A program made the position numbers and the translations under genes. A DNA stretch of 64,000 bases from assembly GCF_029223485.1 (NCBI RefSeq), contig NZ_JARHTP010000003.1, forward strand, positions 1 to 64,000, in the 5' to 3' direction. Numbering within the stretch: the first letter of the stretch is position 1; each line of letters opens with the position of its first letter. Below the pieces are notes generated by a model. That model was not told the origin of the DNA, searched no databases, and was given only the letters and a program-made list of their open reading frames with translations. Positions 17,300 to 25,849 of this stretch are shown here, in pieces. The DNA comes from Streptomyces coacervatus. Lineage in GTDB: Bacteria > Actinomycetota > Actinomycetes > Streptomycetales > Streptomycetaceae.

Positions 17300-17520
17300 C
17301 TCACGCATGTGCCGGTCGATGTCCCCGCCGACTGGCGGTGCGGCCGCTGCAGTCGTGGCCGACGCACAAGATTCCCACCGGCCCAAGGGAGGCCGCTGAC
17401 CTGGATGCATCGCCCCTGGGCGGAACCGGGCCCTCCAACGCACCTGTGCCGCGCGAGGTGCACGCCGCGTGCCGGTGCTGCCGGTGCAGTCGTGGCCGGC
17501 GCGTAAGGCTCCCGCCATCC
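17300..17520. repeat. imperfect ~75-bp direct repeat in a gene-free gap
   Basis: The 337-base gap between the streptophobe gene and serB holds two diverged copies, about 17306-17382 and 17440-17518. Best conserved is GCAGTCGTGGCCG (17348 and 17483) followed by ACGCACAAG / GCGCGTAAG. No coding frame in the gap has a sensible start or composition. Confidence 0.6.
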
Positions 17521-17600
17521 GTCCGACACCCACTGTTCCGTGTCCGCTAGGCGGACCGCGGCGGCGGTAGGCACTGGGTGCCGGATACGGTGGGTACACC

Positions 17601-18827
17601 ATGAGCGCTTCGCAGATCCCGACCTCTGACGTCACGCCCGATGCCCCCACCCTCCTTGTCAAGATCTTCGGCAAGGACCGGCCGGGCATCACGGCGGGTC
17701 TCTTCGACACTCTCGCCGCCTACTCCGTCGACGTGGTCGACATCGAGCAGGTCGTCACCCGTGGCCGGATCGTGCTGTGCGTGCTCGTGACCCAGCCGCC
17801 CGCCGGGCTCGAAGGTGACCTGCGGGCGACCGTCCACAGCTGGGCCGAGTCGATGAGGATGCAGGCGGAGATCATCTCCGGCCGCGGCGACAACCGGCCA
17901 CGCGGCCTCGGGCGCTCGCTGGTCACCGTCCTCGGCCATCCGCTCACCTCGGAGGCCACGGCCCGGATCGCCGCGAAGATCACCAAGGTCGGCGGCAATA
18001 TCGACCGTATCTTCCGCCTCGCCAAATACCCCGTGACGGCGGTCGAGTTCGCGGTGTCCGGCGTCGAGACCGAGCCGCTGCGCACCGCCCTCGTGACGGA
18101 CGCGGCGGCACTGGGTGTCGACGTGGCGGTCGTCGCGGCGGGGCTGCACCGGCGGGCACAGCGACTGGTCGTCATGGACGTCGACTCGACGCTCATCCAG
18201 GACGAGGTGATCGAGCTCTTCGCCGCGCACGCGGGCTGCGAGGACAAGGTCGCCGAGGTGACCGCGGCCGCGATGCGCGGGGAGCTGGACTTCGAGCAGT
18301 CGCTGCACGCGCGCGTGGCGCTCCTGGAGGGGCTCGACGCGTCCGTGGTGGACAAGGTGCGCAGTGAGGTACGGCTGACACCGGGTGCCCGCACGCTGAT
18401 CCGCACGCTGAAGCGGCTCGGGTATCAAGTGGGCGTGGTCTCCGGTGGGTTCACCCAGGTCACCGATGACCTCAAGGAGCGGCTCGGGCTGGACTTCGCC
18501 CAGGCCAACACCCTGGAGATCGTCGACGGGAAGCTCACCGGCAGGGTCACCGGCGAGATCGTCGACCGCGCCGGCAAGGCGCGGCTGCTGCGCCGGTTCG
18601 CCGCGGAGGCGGGCGTACCGCTCGCCCAGACCGTGGCGATCGGCGACGGCGCCAATGACCTGGACATGCTCAACGCGGCCGGTCTCGGCGTCGCCTTCAA
18701 CGCCAAGCCGGTCGTACGGGAGGCGGCGCACACCGCGGTGAACGTGCCCTTCCTGGACACGGTCCTGTATCTGCTGGGCGTCACCCGGGAAGAGGTCGAG
18801 GCGGCGGACACGCACGACGATGAGTAG
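17601..18827 (+). CDS. serB: phosphoserine phosphatase
   Basis: A 408-residue SerB that hydrolyses phosphoserine in the last step of serine synthesis. An N-terminal ACT region (about 15-95, KIFGKDRPGITAGLFDTLA) and a second ACT-like segment (about 105-175) precede the HAD domain with the nucleophile motif Asp193-x-Asp195-Ser-Thr, the VSGGFT motif and GDGANDLDM. Length and architecture match actinobacterial SerB, where ACT domains allow serine feedback. Start ATG 17601. A strong bidirectional terminator follows 19 bases after the stop. Confidence 0.95.
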   Translation: MSASQIPTSDVTPDAPTLLVKIFGKDRPGITAGLFDTLAAYSVDVVDIEQVVTRGRIVLCVLVTQPPAGLEGDLRATVHSWAESMRMQAEIISGRGDNRPRGLGRSLVTVLGHPLTSEATARIAAKITKVGGNIDRIFRLAKYPVTAVEFAVSGVETEPLRTALVTDAAALGVDVAVVAAGLHRRAQRLVVMDVDSTLIQDEVIELFAAHAGCEDKVAEVTAAAMRGELDFEQSLHARVALLEGLDASVVDKVRSEVRLTPGARTLIRTLKRLGYQVGVVSGGFTQVTDDLKERLGLDFAQANTLEIVDGKLTGRVTGEIVDRAGKARLLRRFAAEAGVPLAQTVAIGDGANDLDMLNAAGLGVAFNAKPVVREAAHTAVNVPFLDTVLYLLGVTREEVEAADTHDDE

Positions 18828-18846
18828 TCGCCCCCATCCGTACGTC

Positions 18847-18881
18847 GAGGGGCCCGGCACCGCGGTGGTGCCGGGCCCCTC
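18847..18881. terminator. bidirectional terminator
   Basis: Perfect 15-bp stem GAGGGGCCCGGCACC (18847-18861) with GGTGCCGGGCCCCTC (18867-18881), loop of 5 bases, between convergent serB and the phosphatase gene. Confidence 0.92.
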
Positions 18882-18895
18882 GGTCGCCGTGTCGT

Positions 18896-19414
18896 CTACT
18901 CGGTCGGCGCCCAGTAGTCGAGCAGCGTGGCCACGCCCGGCTCCAGGGTCTTCCAGGGGCCCTCGAAGGACAGGACGGCGAAGGCGGCGGCCGGGAAGCC
19001 GCGGCGGTTCATCCGCTCGCCGACGTCGCCCTCGGCCGAGCCGGCCAGGATCTCGGCGAGGCCCTGCACACCCGGGTTGTGGCCGATCAGTACGGCATTC
19101 TGCGCGTCGTCGGGGGTCTCATTGAGCAGCGCGATCAGCTCACCGGGTGAGGCCTCGTAGATCCGCTCCTCATAGACGGTTTTCGGCCGATGCGGGAATT
19201 CGTGGACGGCGAGCTTCCAGGTCTCGCGGGTCCGGATCGCGGTGGAGCACAGGGCCAGATCGAAGGGGATACCGGTGTCGGCCAGCTTGCGTCCGGCGAC
19301 TGCGGCGTCCGTACGGCCCCGCTCGGCGAGGGGGCGCTCATGGTCGGTCACCTGTGGCCAGTCGGCTTTCGCATGCCGGAAGAGGACGATCCTGCGGGGT
19401 TCTGCGACGCTCAT
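18896..19414 (-). CDS. SixA-like histidine phosphatase
   Basis: A 172-residue phosphoglycerate-mutase-superfamily phosphatase. The RHA motif with catalytic His14 (IVLFRHAKADWP) and the second-half motif LIGHNPGVQGLAE identify the SixA-like short subgroup, which removes phosphate from phosphohistidine or small molecules. Start ATG 19414 places RHAK at residues 13-16; the open frame upstream has no ribosome site. Substrate unknown. It ends against the serB terminator. Confidence 0.9.
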   Translation of the reverse strand: MSVAEPRRIVLFRHAKADWPQVTDHERPLAERGRTDAAVAGRKLADTGIPFDLALCSTAIRTRETWKLAVHEFPHRPKTVYEERIYEASPGELIALLNETPDDAQNAVLIGHNPGVQGLAEILAGSAEGDVGERMNRRGFPAAAFAVLSFEGPWKTLEPGVATLLDYWAPTE

Positions 19415-19479
19415 GGGAACCAGCTTCGCATGAAACAGGCCATGGGGCGCAGGGAGTTGACCGGCGCCCGAACCGGTGT

Positions 19480-19686
19480 TCAGCGCGCTATGAGCTGCTG
19501 TGCACGCTCGAACAGGTGGGTGATCGCCGGGTCGCCCGCCGCCGCCTGCGCGTCCGACGGGTTCAGCATCAGCGCCAGAAGCACGATGAAGGCGAGTGTC
19601 GGCAGGGCGAGGGCCCACCAGGGCAGCCGGATGTCGACGCCACCCGTGGTCGCCGGGTGGGGCCGGGTGTGCGACTGGGCCGACAT
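19480..19686 (-). CDS. small single-pass membrane protein
   Basis: 68 residues with one central membrane helix (LPWWALALPTLAFIVLLALML), a short N-terminal region and an amphipathic C-terminal helix (ITHLFERAQQLIAR). GGAGG lies 5 bases before ATG 19686. Unrecognised family; coding is supported by the ribosome site and codon bias. It precedes the SixA-like gene by 65 bases. Confidence 0.7.
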   Translation of the reverse strand: MSAQSHTRPHPATTGGVDIRLPWWALALPTLAFIVLLALMLNPSDAQAAAGDPAITHLFERAQQLIAR

Positions 19687-19817
19687 GGGTGCCTCCGCTG
19701 GTCTTCGAATGGCCGGTGGTCCGCCGCTCGCGGCCACACTTCGAAGTTACGGAATCCGGAGCCCTCAACCCATCCGGAGATCCACCCAGTTGACCCTGAC
19801 ACTCGCCCCCTAGGGGA

Positions 19818-19837
19818 TGGTGGGGCTAGCCCCACCA
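19818..19837 (-). terminator. palindromic terminator
   Basis: A perfect 20-base palindrome TGGTGGGGCTAGCCCCACCA, 32 bases past the stop of the 38-residue protein gene at 19870. Confidence 0.65.
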
Positions 19838-19869
19838 CCGGACCCCGATAAGGCCCGCGTCATCGGGCG

Positions 19870-19986
19870 TCAGGGCGAAGCGATCGTCGCGATGATGGCG
19901 ATGATCACGAAGATGGCGAGGAACGAGCCGAAGACGAGCAGCATCTTCTTCTGGCCGTTCTGGGGGTTCGGGTCGAGCACTGGCAT
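19870..19986 (-). CDS. SGM_5486-family transporter-associated microprotein
   Basis: A 38-residue protein, MPVLDPNPQNGQKKM then one membrane helix (LLVFGSFLAIFVIIAIIATI). I recognise it as the Streptomyces SGM_5486 family, which is annotated as associated with a neighbouring MFS transporter. It begins 44 bases downstream of the MFS stop codon, so it is probably cotranscribed and may be a small subunit or stabiliser; that role is inference. Confidence 0.82.
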   Translation of the reverse strand: MPVLDPNPQNGQKKMLLVFGSFLAIFVIIAIIATIASP

Positions 19987-20030
19987 GGGGCCAGTCTCGC
20001 ACCCTGCGCCCGCGAGGGTCCGGCCGGGGG

Positions 20031-21317
20031 TCAGCGGGCCGCCTCGTCCTCCACCGTGCGGTTGCGCCCTGCCAGGACGCCCACCACCATCTGCGGGACC
20101 ATCAGGGCGGCCATGAGCGCGATCGGCAGTCCCCAGCCGCCGCTGTGCTGGTAGAGCACGCCCACCAGGAGCGGGCCGGGGATGGAGATCAGATAGCCGG
20201 TGCTCTGGGCGAAGGCCGACAGCTGGGCGACGCCCGCGCCGGTCCTGGCCCGCATACCGACCATGGTGAGGGCCAGCGGGAAGGCGCAGTTGGCGACGCC
20301 GAGCAGCAGTGCCCAGGCCCAGGCTCCGGCGGCCGGTGCGAGGTACAGGCCGGCGTAACCGGCCAGGCCGCAGGCGCCCAGCACGAGCACGATCGGCCCC
20401 TGGTGCGGCAGCCTGGTGGCGACGCGCGGGATGACGAAGGCCAGCGGCACCCCCATCACCATCGTGACGGCGAGCAGCAGCCCTGCCGTGCTCGCGGGCA
20501 CGCCCGCGTCCCGGAAGATCTGCGCCATCCAGCCCATCGTGATGTACGCGGCGGTGGCCTGGAGCCCGAAGAACACGGCGAGCGCCCAGGCCGTACGGCT
20601 CCGGGTGATCCGCAGCGCGGACGCCTCCACGCGCGCGTGCTCCTGTCGCCCGGGCAGCTGCCCGGCAGGCCCCGCACCCCGCTGCCGTACGAACGGAATC
20701 CACGGCAGTACGGCCGCCGCCGCGAGGGCCGCCCACACCGTGAGCCCCGACTGCCAACTCCCGCCCAGCGCCTCGGTCATGGGCACCGTCGCTGCGGCCG
20801 CGGAGGCGGTGCCCAGGGCGAGCGCCATCGAGTAGAGGCCGGTCATGGAGCCCACCCGGTCCGGGAACCAGCGCTTGACGATGACCGGCATCAGGACGTT
20901 GCTGACCGCGATGCCCATGAGGGCGAGCGCGCTGGCGGCCAGGAAGCCGGCCGTGCCGCCCGCGTACGGCCGTATGAGCAGGCCTGCGGTGATGGCGACC
21001 ATGCCCGCGCAGACGACCGCGCCCGCTCCGAAGCGACGGGCCAGGCGCGGGGCCGTGACGCCGAAAACCGCGAAGCAGAGCGGAGGCACGGAGGTGAGCA
21101 GGCCGGCCATGCTTCCGCTCATGCCGAGGCCGTCGCGGACGTCTTCGAGGAGCGCGCCGAGACTCGTGATGGCGGGGCGGAGGTTGAGCGCCGACAGGAC
21201 GATGCCGATCACGAGCAATCTCGTCGTCCACGCGTGCGTGGCGGGTCGCTGGGGCTGGTCCGCGGCCGAACTGCGCACGGCCGTGGACGTCGTCGTCCGG
21301 GTTTCCTCACTTGCCAT
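20031..21317 (-). CDS. MFS transporter, CynX/NimT family
   Basis: A 428-residue 12-helix major facilitator. The start of helix 1 (VIGIVLSALNLRPAITSLG) is the hallmark of the CynX/NimT group, which exports cyanate or nitroimidazole-type compounds; the true substrate here is unknown. Start ATG 21317 (MASEETR) is preferred because longer versions run into the regulatory DNA shared with the GntR gene; no start has a good ribosome site. It is divergent from that regulator and followed by the 38-residue membrane protein. Confidence 0.88.
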   Translation of the reverse strand: MASEETRTTTSTAVRSSAADQPQRPATHAWTTRLLVIGIVLSALNLRPAITSLGALLEDVRDGLGMSGSMAGLLTSVPPLCFAVFGVTAPRLARRFGAGAVVCAGMVAITAGLLIRPYAGGTAGFLAASALALMGIAVSNVLMPVIVKRWFPDRVGSMTGLYSMALALGTASAAAATVPMTEALGGSWQSGLTVWAALAAAAVLPWIPFVRQRGAGPAGQLPGRQEHARVEASALRITRSRTAWALAVFFGLQATAAYITMGWMAQIFRDAGVPASTAGLLLAVTMVMGVPLAFVIPRVATRLPHQGPIVLVLGACGLAGYAGLYLAPAAGAWAWALLLGVANCAFPLALTMVGMRARTGAGVAQLSAFAQSTGYLISIPGPLLVGVLYQHSGGWGLPIALMAALMVPQMVVGVLAGRNRTVEDEAAR

Positions 21318-21324
21318 GCGACCC

Positions 21325-21345
21325 ATCATAGAATCATAGGATGAT
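21325..21345. promoter_or_regulatory. putative GntR operator
   Basis: An AT-rich island in the 82-base gap between the MFS and GntR genes: ATCAT (21325-21329) and ATGAT (21341-21345) form an inverted repeat around AGAATCATAGG, with a direct TATGATTC repeat on the minus strand. Location and composition fit autoregulation and control of the exporter by the divergent regulator. Confidence 0.5.
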
Positions 21346-21399
21346 TGGTTGTCCATCCCCGGGTCGAGCGAACCCGCCCACCTCGTGCGAAGGTGTGCC

Positions 21400-22089
21400 A
21401 TGCCCCTGAGTCATCCCCGTCGTTCCGCGCTGTCCGAGCAGGTCATCGCCGCGCTGCGGCAGCAGATCACCTCGGGCGAGTGGCCGGTCGGCTCCCGCAT
21501 TCCGACGGAGCCGGAGCTGGTCGAGCTGCTCGGCGTCGCCCGGAACACGGTCCGTGAGGCGGTTCGCGCGCTCGCGCACAACGGGCTGCTGGACATCCGG
21601 CAGGGCTCGGGCACATACGTCGTGGCGACCAGTGAGCTGGCGGGCGTGATGCACCGCCGCTTCGCGGACGCGGATCCCCGGCACATCGCCGAGCTGCGCT
21701 CCACGCTGGAGTCGGCCGCGGCGAAGCTCGCAGCCGAGCGGCGTACCGAGAAGGACCTCAAGCAGCTGGACGCGCTGCTGGTGCGGCGCGAGGAGGGCTG
21801 GGCGTCGGGCGACAAGGAGACGTTCGTGACGGCGGACGCAACCTTCCACCTGGCCGTGGTGGCGGCCTCCCACAACGACGTGATGACCGCGATGTACGCG
21901 GACCTCGGCGAGGTGCTGCGGGACTGGCTGCGCGAGGACGTCGGCGAGGAGCTGACGCCGGAGACGTACATGGAGCACACACGACTGGTCGACGCGATCC
22001 GCGCGGGCGACGCCGAGGCGGCCGGTGCGGAGGCGGCCGGCTATCCGTTCCTGTGCCGTCCCGGACGGTTCACCGCTTCTGGTGACTGA
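21400..22089 (+). CDS. FadR-type (FCD) GntR transcriptional regulator
   Basis: A 229-residue regulator with an N-terminal winged helix (SEQVIAALRQQITSGEWPVG to IRQGSGTYV) and an all-helical FCD ligand domain (ELRSTLESAAAKLAAER ... ATFHLAVVAASHNDVM ... MEHTRLVDAIRAGD). ATG 21400 is preceded by GAAGG; the upstream TTG at 21349 lies in the operator region. It probably represses the divergent CynX-type exporter. Its last residues overlap the convergent secreted-protein gene by 20 bases. Confidence 0.9.
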   Translation: MPLSHPRRSALSEQVIAALRQQITSGEWPVGSRIPTEPELVELLGVARNTVREAVRALAHNGLLDIRQGSGTYVVATSELAGVMHRRFADADPRHIAELRSTLESAAAKLAAERRTEKDLKQLDALLVRREEGWASGDKETFVTADATFHLAVVAASHNDVMTAMYADLGEVLRDWLREDVGEELTPETYMEHTRLVDAIRAGDAEAAGAEAAGYPFLCRPGRFTASGD

Positions 22090-22417
22090 TCCACACCGAG
22101 CCGACTTCCTTCCAGCACCGGCCGGTGAGGCGCACCGTCATCGCCGGACCGGTGTCGACCGGGGGGCCGTCGGTGTCGAGGTCCCACCACCGGGCGCACT
22201 CGACGTGCAGGCTGACGGCATCGGTCCCCGGATAGGGGTTGTGGCAGTACGCGGTCACGTGGGAGCCGGTGATCCTGGTGCGGCACTCGGCGCCGAAGAG
22301 CTGCGGGGCCGGTGGTTTCCCGGGCTTCACGCGCGCGTGGGGCATCGCCTCGTACGGCAGGGACATCACGAGAGCTACGGCGACGGTCACTGAGGCCAGG
22401 CTGCGGAAGATGCGCAC
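22070..22417 (-). CDS. small secreted protein of unknown function
   Basis: 115 residues with an N-terminal signal (MRIFRSLASVTVAVALVMSL) and a Cys-containing extracellular part with four cysteines (ECRTRIT, AYCHNP, VECARWW, GRCWKE), consistent with two disulphides. Unrecognised family. It overlaps the 3' end of the GntR gene tail to tail. Confidence 0.72.
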   Translation of the reverse strand: MRIFRSLASVTVAVALVMSLPYEAMPHARVKPGKPPAPQLFGAECRTRITGSHVTAYCHNPYPGTDAVSLHVECARWWDLDTDGPPVDTGPAMTVRLTGRCWKEVGSVWISHQKR

Positions 22418-22532
22418 AAGGGGACCTCCTCGGCCGCGCTGGGGAGGGAATCACGTACTGAACACGTAATCCAGAGTGCGCAGTTGAGCCCCGGCTACGC
22501 CCGGCCGGATAGGCCGAACGGGTGATATGCCG

Positions 22533-22562
22533 AGGGCGCGCGCCCGGCCGGACGCGCGCCCT
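22533..22562 (-). terminator. terminator after fabI
   Basis: 10-bp stem AGGGCGCGCG (22533-22542) with CGCGCGCCCT (22553-22562), 32 bases beyond the fabI stop codon. Confidence 0.75.
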
Positions 22563-22593
22563 AAGATCGCCGTTCAGACCCTGGCGGCTGCGA

Positions 22594-23361
22594 TCACGCG
22601 CCGATGGCGTGCAGACCGCCGTCCACGTGGATGATCTCGCCCGTGGTCTTCGGGAACCAGTCGCTCAGCAGCGCCACGACGCCCTTGCCGGCCGGCTCCG
22701 GGTCCTTGAGGTCCCACTCCAGCGGGGAGCGGCTGTCCCAGACGGAGGCCAGATCGGCGAAGCCCGGGATGGACTTCGCGGCCATCGAGCCGATCGGGCC
22801 CGCGGAGATCAGGTTGCAGCGGATGTTCTGCTTGCCCAGGTCGCGTGCCATGTAGCGGCTGGTGGCCTCCAGGGCGGCCTTGGCCGGGCCCATCCAGTCG
22901 TACTGCGGCCAGGCGTACTGGGCGTCGAAGGTGAGGCCGACGACCGAGCCGCCGTTCTGCATCAGCGGCAGACAGGCCATGGTCAGCGACTTCAGGGAGT
23001 ACGCCGAGACATGCATGGCCGTGGCGACCGACTCGAACGGCGTGTTGAGGAAGTTGCCGCCGAGCGCGTCCTGCGGCGCGAAGCCGATGGAGTGCACGAC
23101 GCCGTCGAGGCCGCCGAGCTCCTCACCGACCAGGTCGGCCAGGCGGCCCAGGTGCTCGTCATTGGTGACGTCGAGCTCGATGACCTTGGTGGGCTTGGGG
23201 AGCTTCTTGGCGATGCGCTCGGTCAGCGTGGGCCGCGGGAACGCGGTCAGGATGATCTCGGCGCCCTGCTCCTGGGCCAGCTTGGCGGCGTGGAAGGCGA
23301 TGGAGGACTCCATCAGCACACCGGTGATCAGGACGCGCTTGCCCTCGAGAATTCCGCTCAT
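22594..23361 (-). CDS. fabI: enoyl-ACP reductase (FabI/InhA)
   Basis: A 255-residue NADH-dependent enoyl-ACP reductase, the last reductive step of fatty-acid elongation. It shows the FabI variant of the SDR fold: ITGVLMESSIAFHAAK, VVHSIGFAP, and the catalytic Tyr154-x6-Lys161 in QYDWMGPAKAALE, close to mycobacterial InhA. It follows fabG after a 5-base gap in the same transcript, so the two type II FAS reductases are coexpressed. Confidence 0.95.
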   Translation of the reverse strand: MSGILEGKRVLITGVLMESSIAFHAAKLAQEQGAEIILTAFPRPTLTERIAKKLPKPTKVIELDVTNDEHLGRLADLVGEELGGLDGVVHSIGFAPQDALGGNFLNTPFESVATAMHVSAYSLKSLTMACLPLMQNGGSVVGLTFDAQYAWPQYDWMGPAKAALEATSRYMARDLGKQNIRCNLISAGPIGSMAAKSIPGFADLASVWDSRSPLEWDLKDPEPAGKGVVALLSDWFPKTTGEIIHVDGGLHAIGA

Positions 23362-23366
23362 GGTGA

Positions 23367-24071
23367 TCAGTGACCCATTCCCAGTCCGCCGTCAACAGGG
23401 ATGACGGCTCCAGTGATGTACGAGGCGTCGTCCGAGGCGAGGAACCGCACCGTCGCGGCCACCTCCTCCGGCTGCGCATAACGACCGAGCGGCACCTGCT
23501 GCACGATGTTCGCACGCTGCTCGTCGGTGAGCGCCTTGGTCATGTCGGTGTCGACGAAGCCGGGTGCGACGACGTTGAAGGTGATGTTGCGCGAGCCCAG
23601 CTCACGGGCGAGGGAGCGCGCGAAGCCCACTAGGGCGGCCTTGGAGGCGGCGTAGTTGGCCTGCCCGGGGCCGCCGTACAGCCCGACGACCGACGAGATC
23701 AGGACGACGCGGCCCTTCTTGGCGCGCAGCATGCCGCGGTTGGCACGCTTGACCACGCGGAAGGCGCCGGTGAGGTTGGTGTCGACGACGGAGGTGAAGT
23801 CCTCCTCGGACATGCGCATCAGGAGCTGGTCCTTGGTGATCCCGGCGTTGGCGATCAGGACCTCGACCGGGCCGTGCTCGGCCTCGATCTCCTTGTAGGC
23901 CTGCTCCACCTGCTCGGTATCGGTGATGTCGCACTTGACGGCCAGGAAACCGGCCGGCGGCTCCCCCGAGCGGTAAGTGATGGCGACCTTGTCGCCGGCA
24001 TCGGCGAATGCGCGGGCGATGGCGAGGCCGATGCCCCGGTTGCCTCCGGTGACGAGAACCGAGCGGCTCAA
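23367..24071 (-). CDS. fabG: 3-oxoacyl-ACP reductase
   Basis: A 234-residue FabG: cofactor motif TGGNRGIGLAIA, NAG (residues 75-77), Ser127, Tyr140 and Lys144 (YAASKAAL), and the FabG C-terminal ITGAVIPVDGGLGMGH. It reduces 3-ketoacyl-ACP with NADPH. The start is a TTG at 24071, supported by GAAAGGGTGA a few bases upstream and by no other in-frame start nearby. fabI follows 5 bases downstream. Confidence 0.95.
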   Translation of the reverse strand: MSRSVLVTGGNRGIGLAIARAFADAGDKVAITYRSGEPPAGFLAVKCDITDTEQVEQAYKEIEAEHGPVEVLIANAGITKDQLLMRMSEEDFTSVVDTNLTGAFRVVKRANRGMLRAKKGRVVLISSVVGLYGGPGQANYAASKAALVGFARSLARELGSRNITFNVVAPGFVDTDMTKALTDEQRANIVQQVPLGRYAQPEEVAATVRFLASDDASYITGAVIPVDGGLGMGH

Positions 24072-24325
24072 CGGATCACCCTTTCGATAGCGGTCTGATA
24101 CGTCCGCCCGAATACCTGGATGACAGGCGGCTCCCTCGAAAACCTATCGGTCCCGGCGCTCGTGCGGACAATCGGGCACCGACAGTGGCTTACGGGACTC
24201 GCTGTCGGGTCCCTACAGAAAGTTCCCGGTGCCGACCCGAAACCTGTGGTCCGCGGGCCCGCCGGCGCGACATGATCGGAGCAACCACAGGTCACGACAG
24301 GTCACGACAACAAGGAGAGACCTCG

Positions 24326-25849
24326 GTGCCTCATTCCATCGACGAAGCCTTCACGGCACTTCCCCTACGCGCCCTGGCCGACGCGGCGCTGGCACGCGCG
24401 CGTGCCCTGGGTGCCGAACATGCGGACTTCCGGTTCGAGCGGGTGCGCAGCGCGTCCTGGCGCTTCCGGGACGCCAAGCCCGCCGGTTCGTCGGACACCA
24501 CCGACCTCGGATACGCGGTGCGCGTCGTACACGGCGGCACATGGGGCTTCGCATCGGGGGTGGACCTGAGCCTGGACGCCGCCGCCAAGGTCGCCTCGCA
24601 GGCGGTGGCGATGGCCAAGCTCTCCGCCCAGGTGCTCAAGGCGGCCGGTTCGGACGAGCGCGTGGAGCTCGCCGGCGAGCCCGTGCACGCGGAGAAGACA
24701 TGGATCTCGTCGTACGAGATCGACCCGTTCTCCGTGCCCGACGAGGAGAAGTCGGCGCTGCTGGCGGACTGGAGCACACAGCTGCTGGCGGCGAACGGCG
24801 TCAACCACGTCGACGCCTCGCTGCTCACCGTGCATGAGAACAAGTTCTACGCCGACACGGCGGGGACCGTGACCACCCAGCAGCGCGTCCGGCTGCACCC
24901 GCAGCTGACGGCCGTGTCGGTCGACGAGTCCAGCGGCGAGTTCGACTCGATGCGCACCATCGCGCCGCCCGTCGGGCGCGGCTGGGAGTACCTCACCGGC
25001 ACCGGCTGGGACTGGGAGAGCGAGCTCGCGCAGATCCCGGAGCTGCTCGCCGAGAAGATGCGCGCACCGAGCGTCGAGGCGGGCCTGTACGACCTGGTCG
25101 TCGACCCGTCCAATCTGTGGCTGACCATCCACGAGTCCATCGGTCACGCCACCGAACTGGACCGCGCCCTCGGCTACGAGGCCGCCTACGCCGGCACCTC
25201 CTTCGCCACCTTCGACCAGCTCGGCAAGCTCAAGTACGGCTCCGAGCTGATGAACGTCACCGGCGACCGCACCGCCGAGCACGGCCTGGCGACCATCGGT
25301 TACGACGACGAGGGTGTCGAGGGCCAGTCCTGGGACCTGGTCAAGGACGGCACGCTGGTCGGCTACCAGCTGGACCGGCGCATCGCGAAGCTGACCGGGT
25401 TCGAGCGGTCCAACGGCTGCGCGTTCGCCGACTCCCCCGGACACGTTCCGGTGCAGCGCATGGCCAACGTGTCGCTGCAGCCCGATCCGGCCGGGATGGC
25501 GACGGAGGACCTGATCGGCGGGGTCGACCGCGGGATCTACGTCGTCGGGGACCGGTCCTGGTCCATCGACATGCAGCGCTACAACTTCCAGTTCACGGGT
25601 CAGCGGTTCTTCAAGATCGAGAACGGGCGCATCACCGGGCAGCTGCGGGACGTCGCGTACCAGGCGACGACCACCGACTTCTGGGGCTCGATGGCCGCCG
25701 TGGGCGGCCCGCAGACGTATGTCCTCGGGGGTGCCTTCAACTGCGGCAAGGCCCAGCCGGGCCAGGTCGCCGCCGTGTCGCACGGCTGCCCCTCCGCGCT
25801 CTTCAAGGGCGTCAACATCCTCAACACCACGCAGGAGGCCGGTCGATGA
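24326..25849 (+). CDS. tldD: TldD-type metallopeptidase subunit
   Basis: A 507-residue TldD. The zinc-binding HExxxH (His269, Glu270, His274; TIHESIGHATELDRAL) is intact, so this is the catalytic subunit of the TldD/TldE protease, which in E. coli processes microcins and the CcdA antitoxin. GTG 24326 follows AAGGAGA at the ideal distance; the longer frame upstream is not supported. The partner gene overlaps its stop by ATGA. It is divergent from fabG. Confidence 0.93.
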   Translation: MPHSIDEAFTALPLRALADAALARARALGAEHADFRFERVRSASWRFRDAKPAGSSDTTDLGYAVRVVHGGTWGFASGVDLSLDAAAKVASQAVAMAKLSAQVLKAAGSDERVELAGEPVHAEKTWISSYEIDPFSVPDEEKSALLADWSTQLLAANGVNHVDASLLTVHENKFYADTAGTVTTQQRVRLHPQLTAVSVDESSGEFDSMRTIAPPVGRGWEYLTGTGWDWESELAQIPELLAEKMRAPSVEAGLYDLVVDPSNLWLTIHESIGHATELDRALGYEAAYAGTSFATFDQLGKLKYGSELMNVTGDRTAEHGLATIGYDDEGVEGQSWDLVKDGTLVGYQLDRRIAKLTGFERSNGCAFADSPGHVPVQRMANVSLQPDPAGMATEDLIGGVDRGIYVVGDRSWSIDMQRYNFQFTGQRFFKIENGRITGQLRDVAYQATTTDFWGSMAAVGGPQTYVLGGAFNCGKAQPGQVAAVSHGCPSALFKGVNILNTTQEAGR

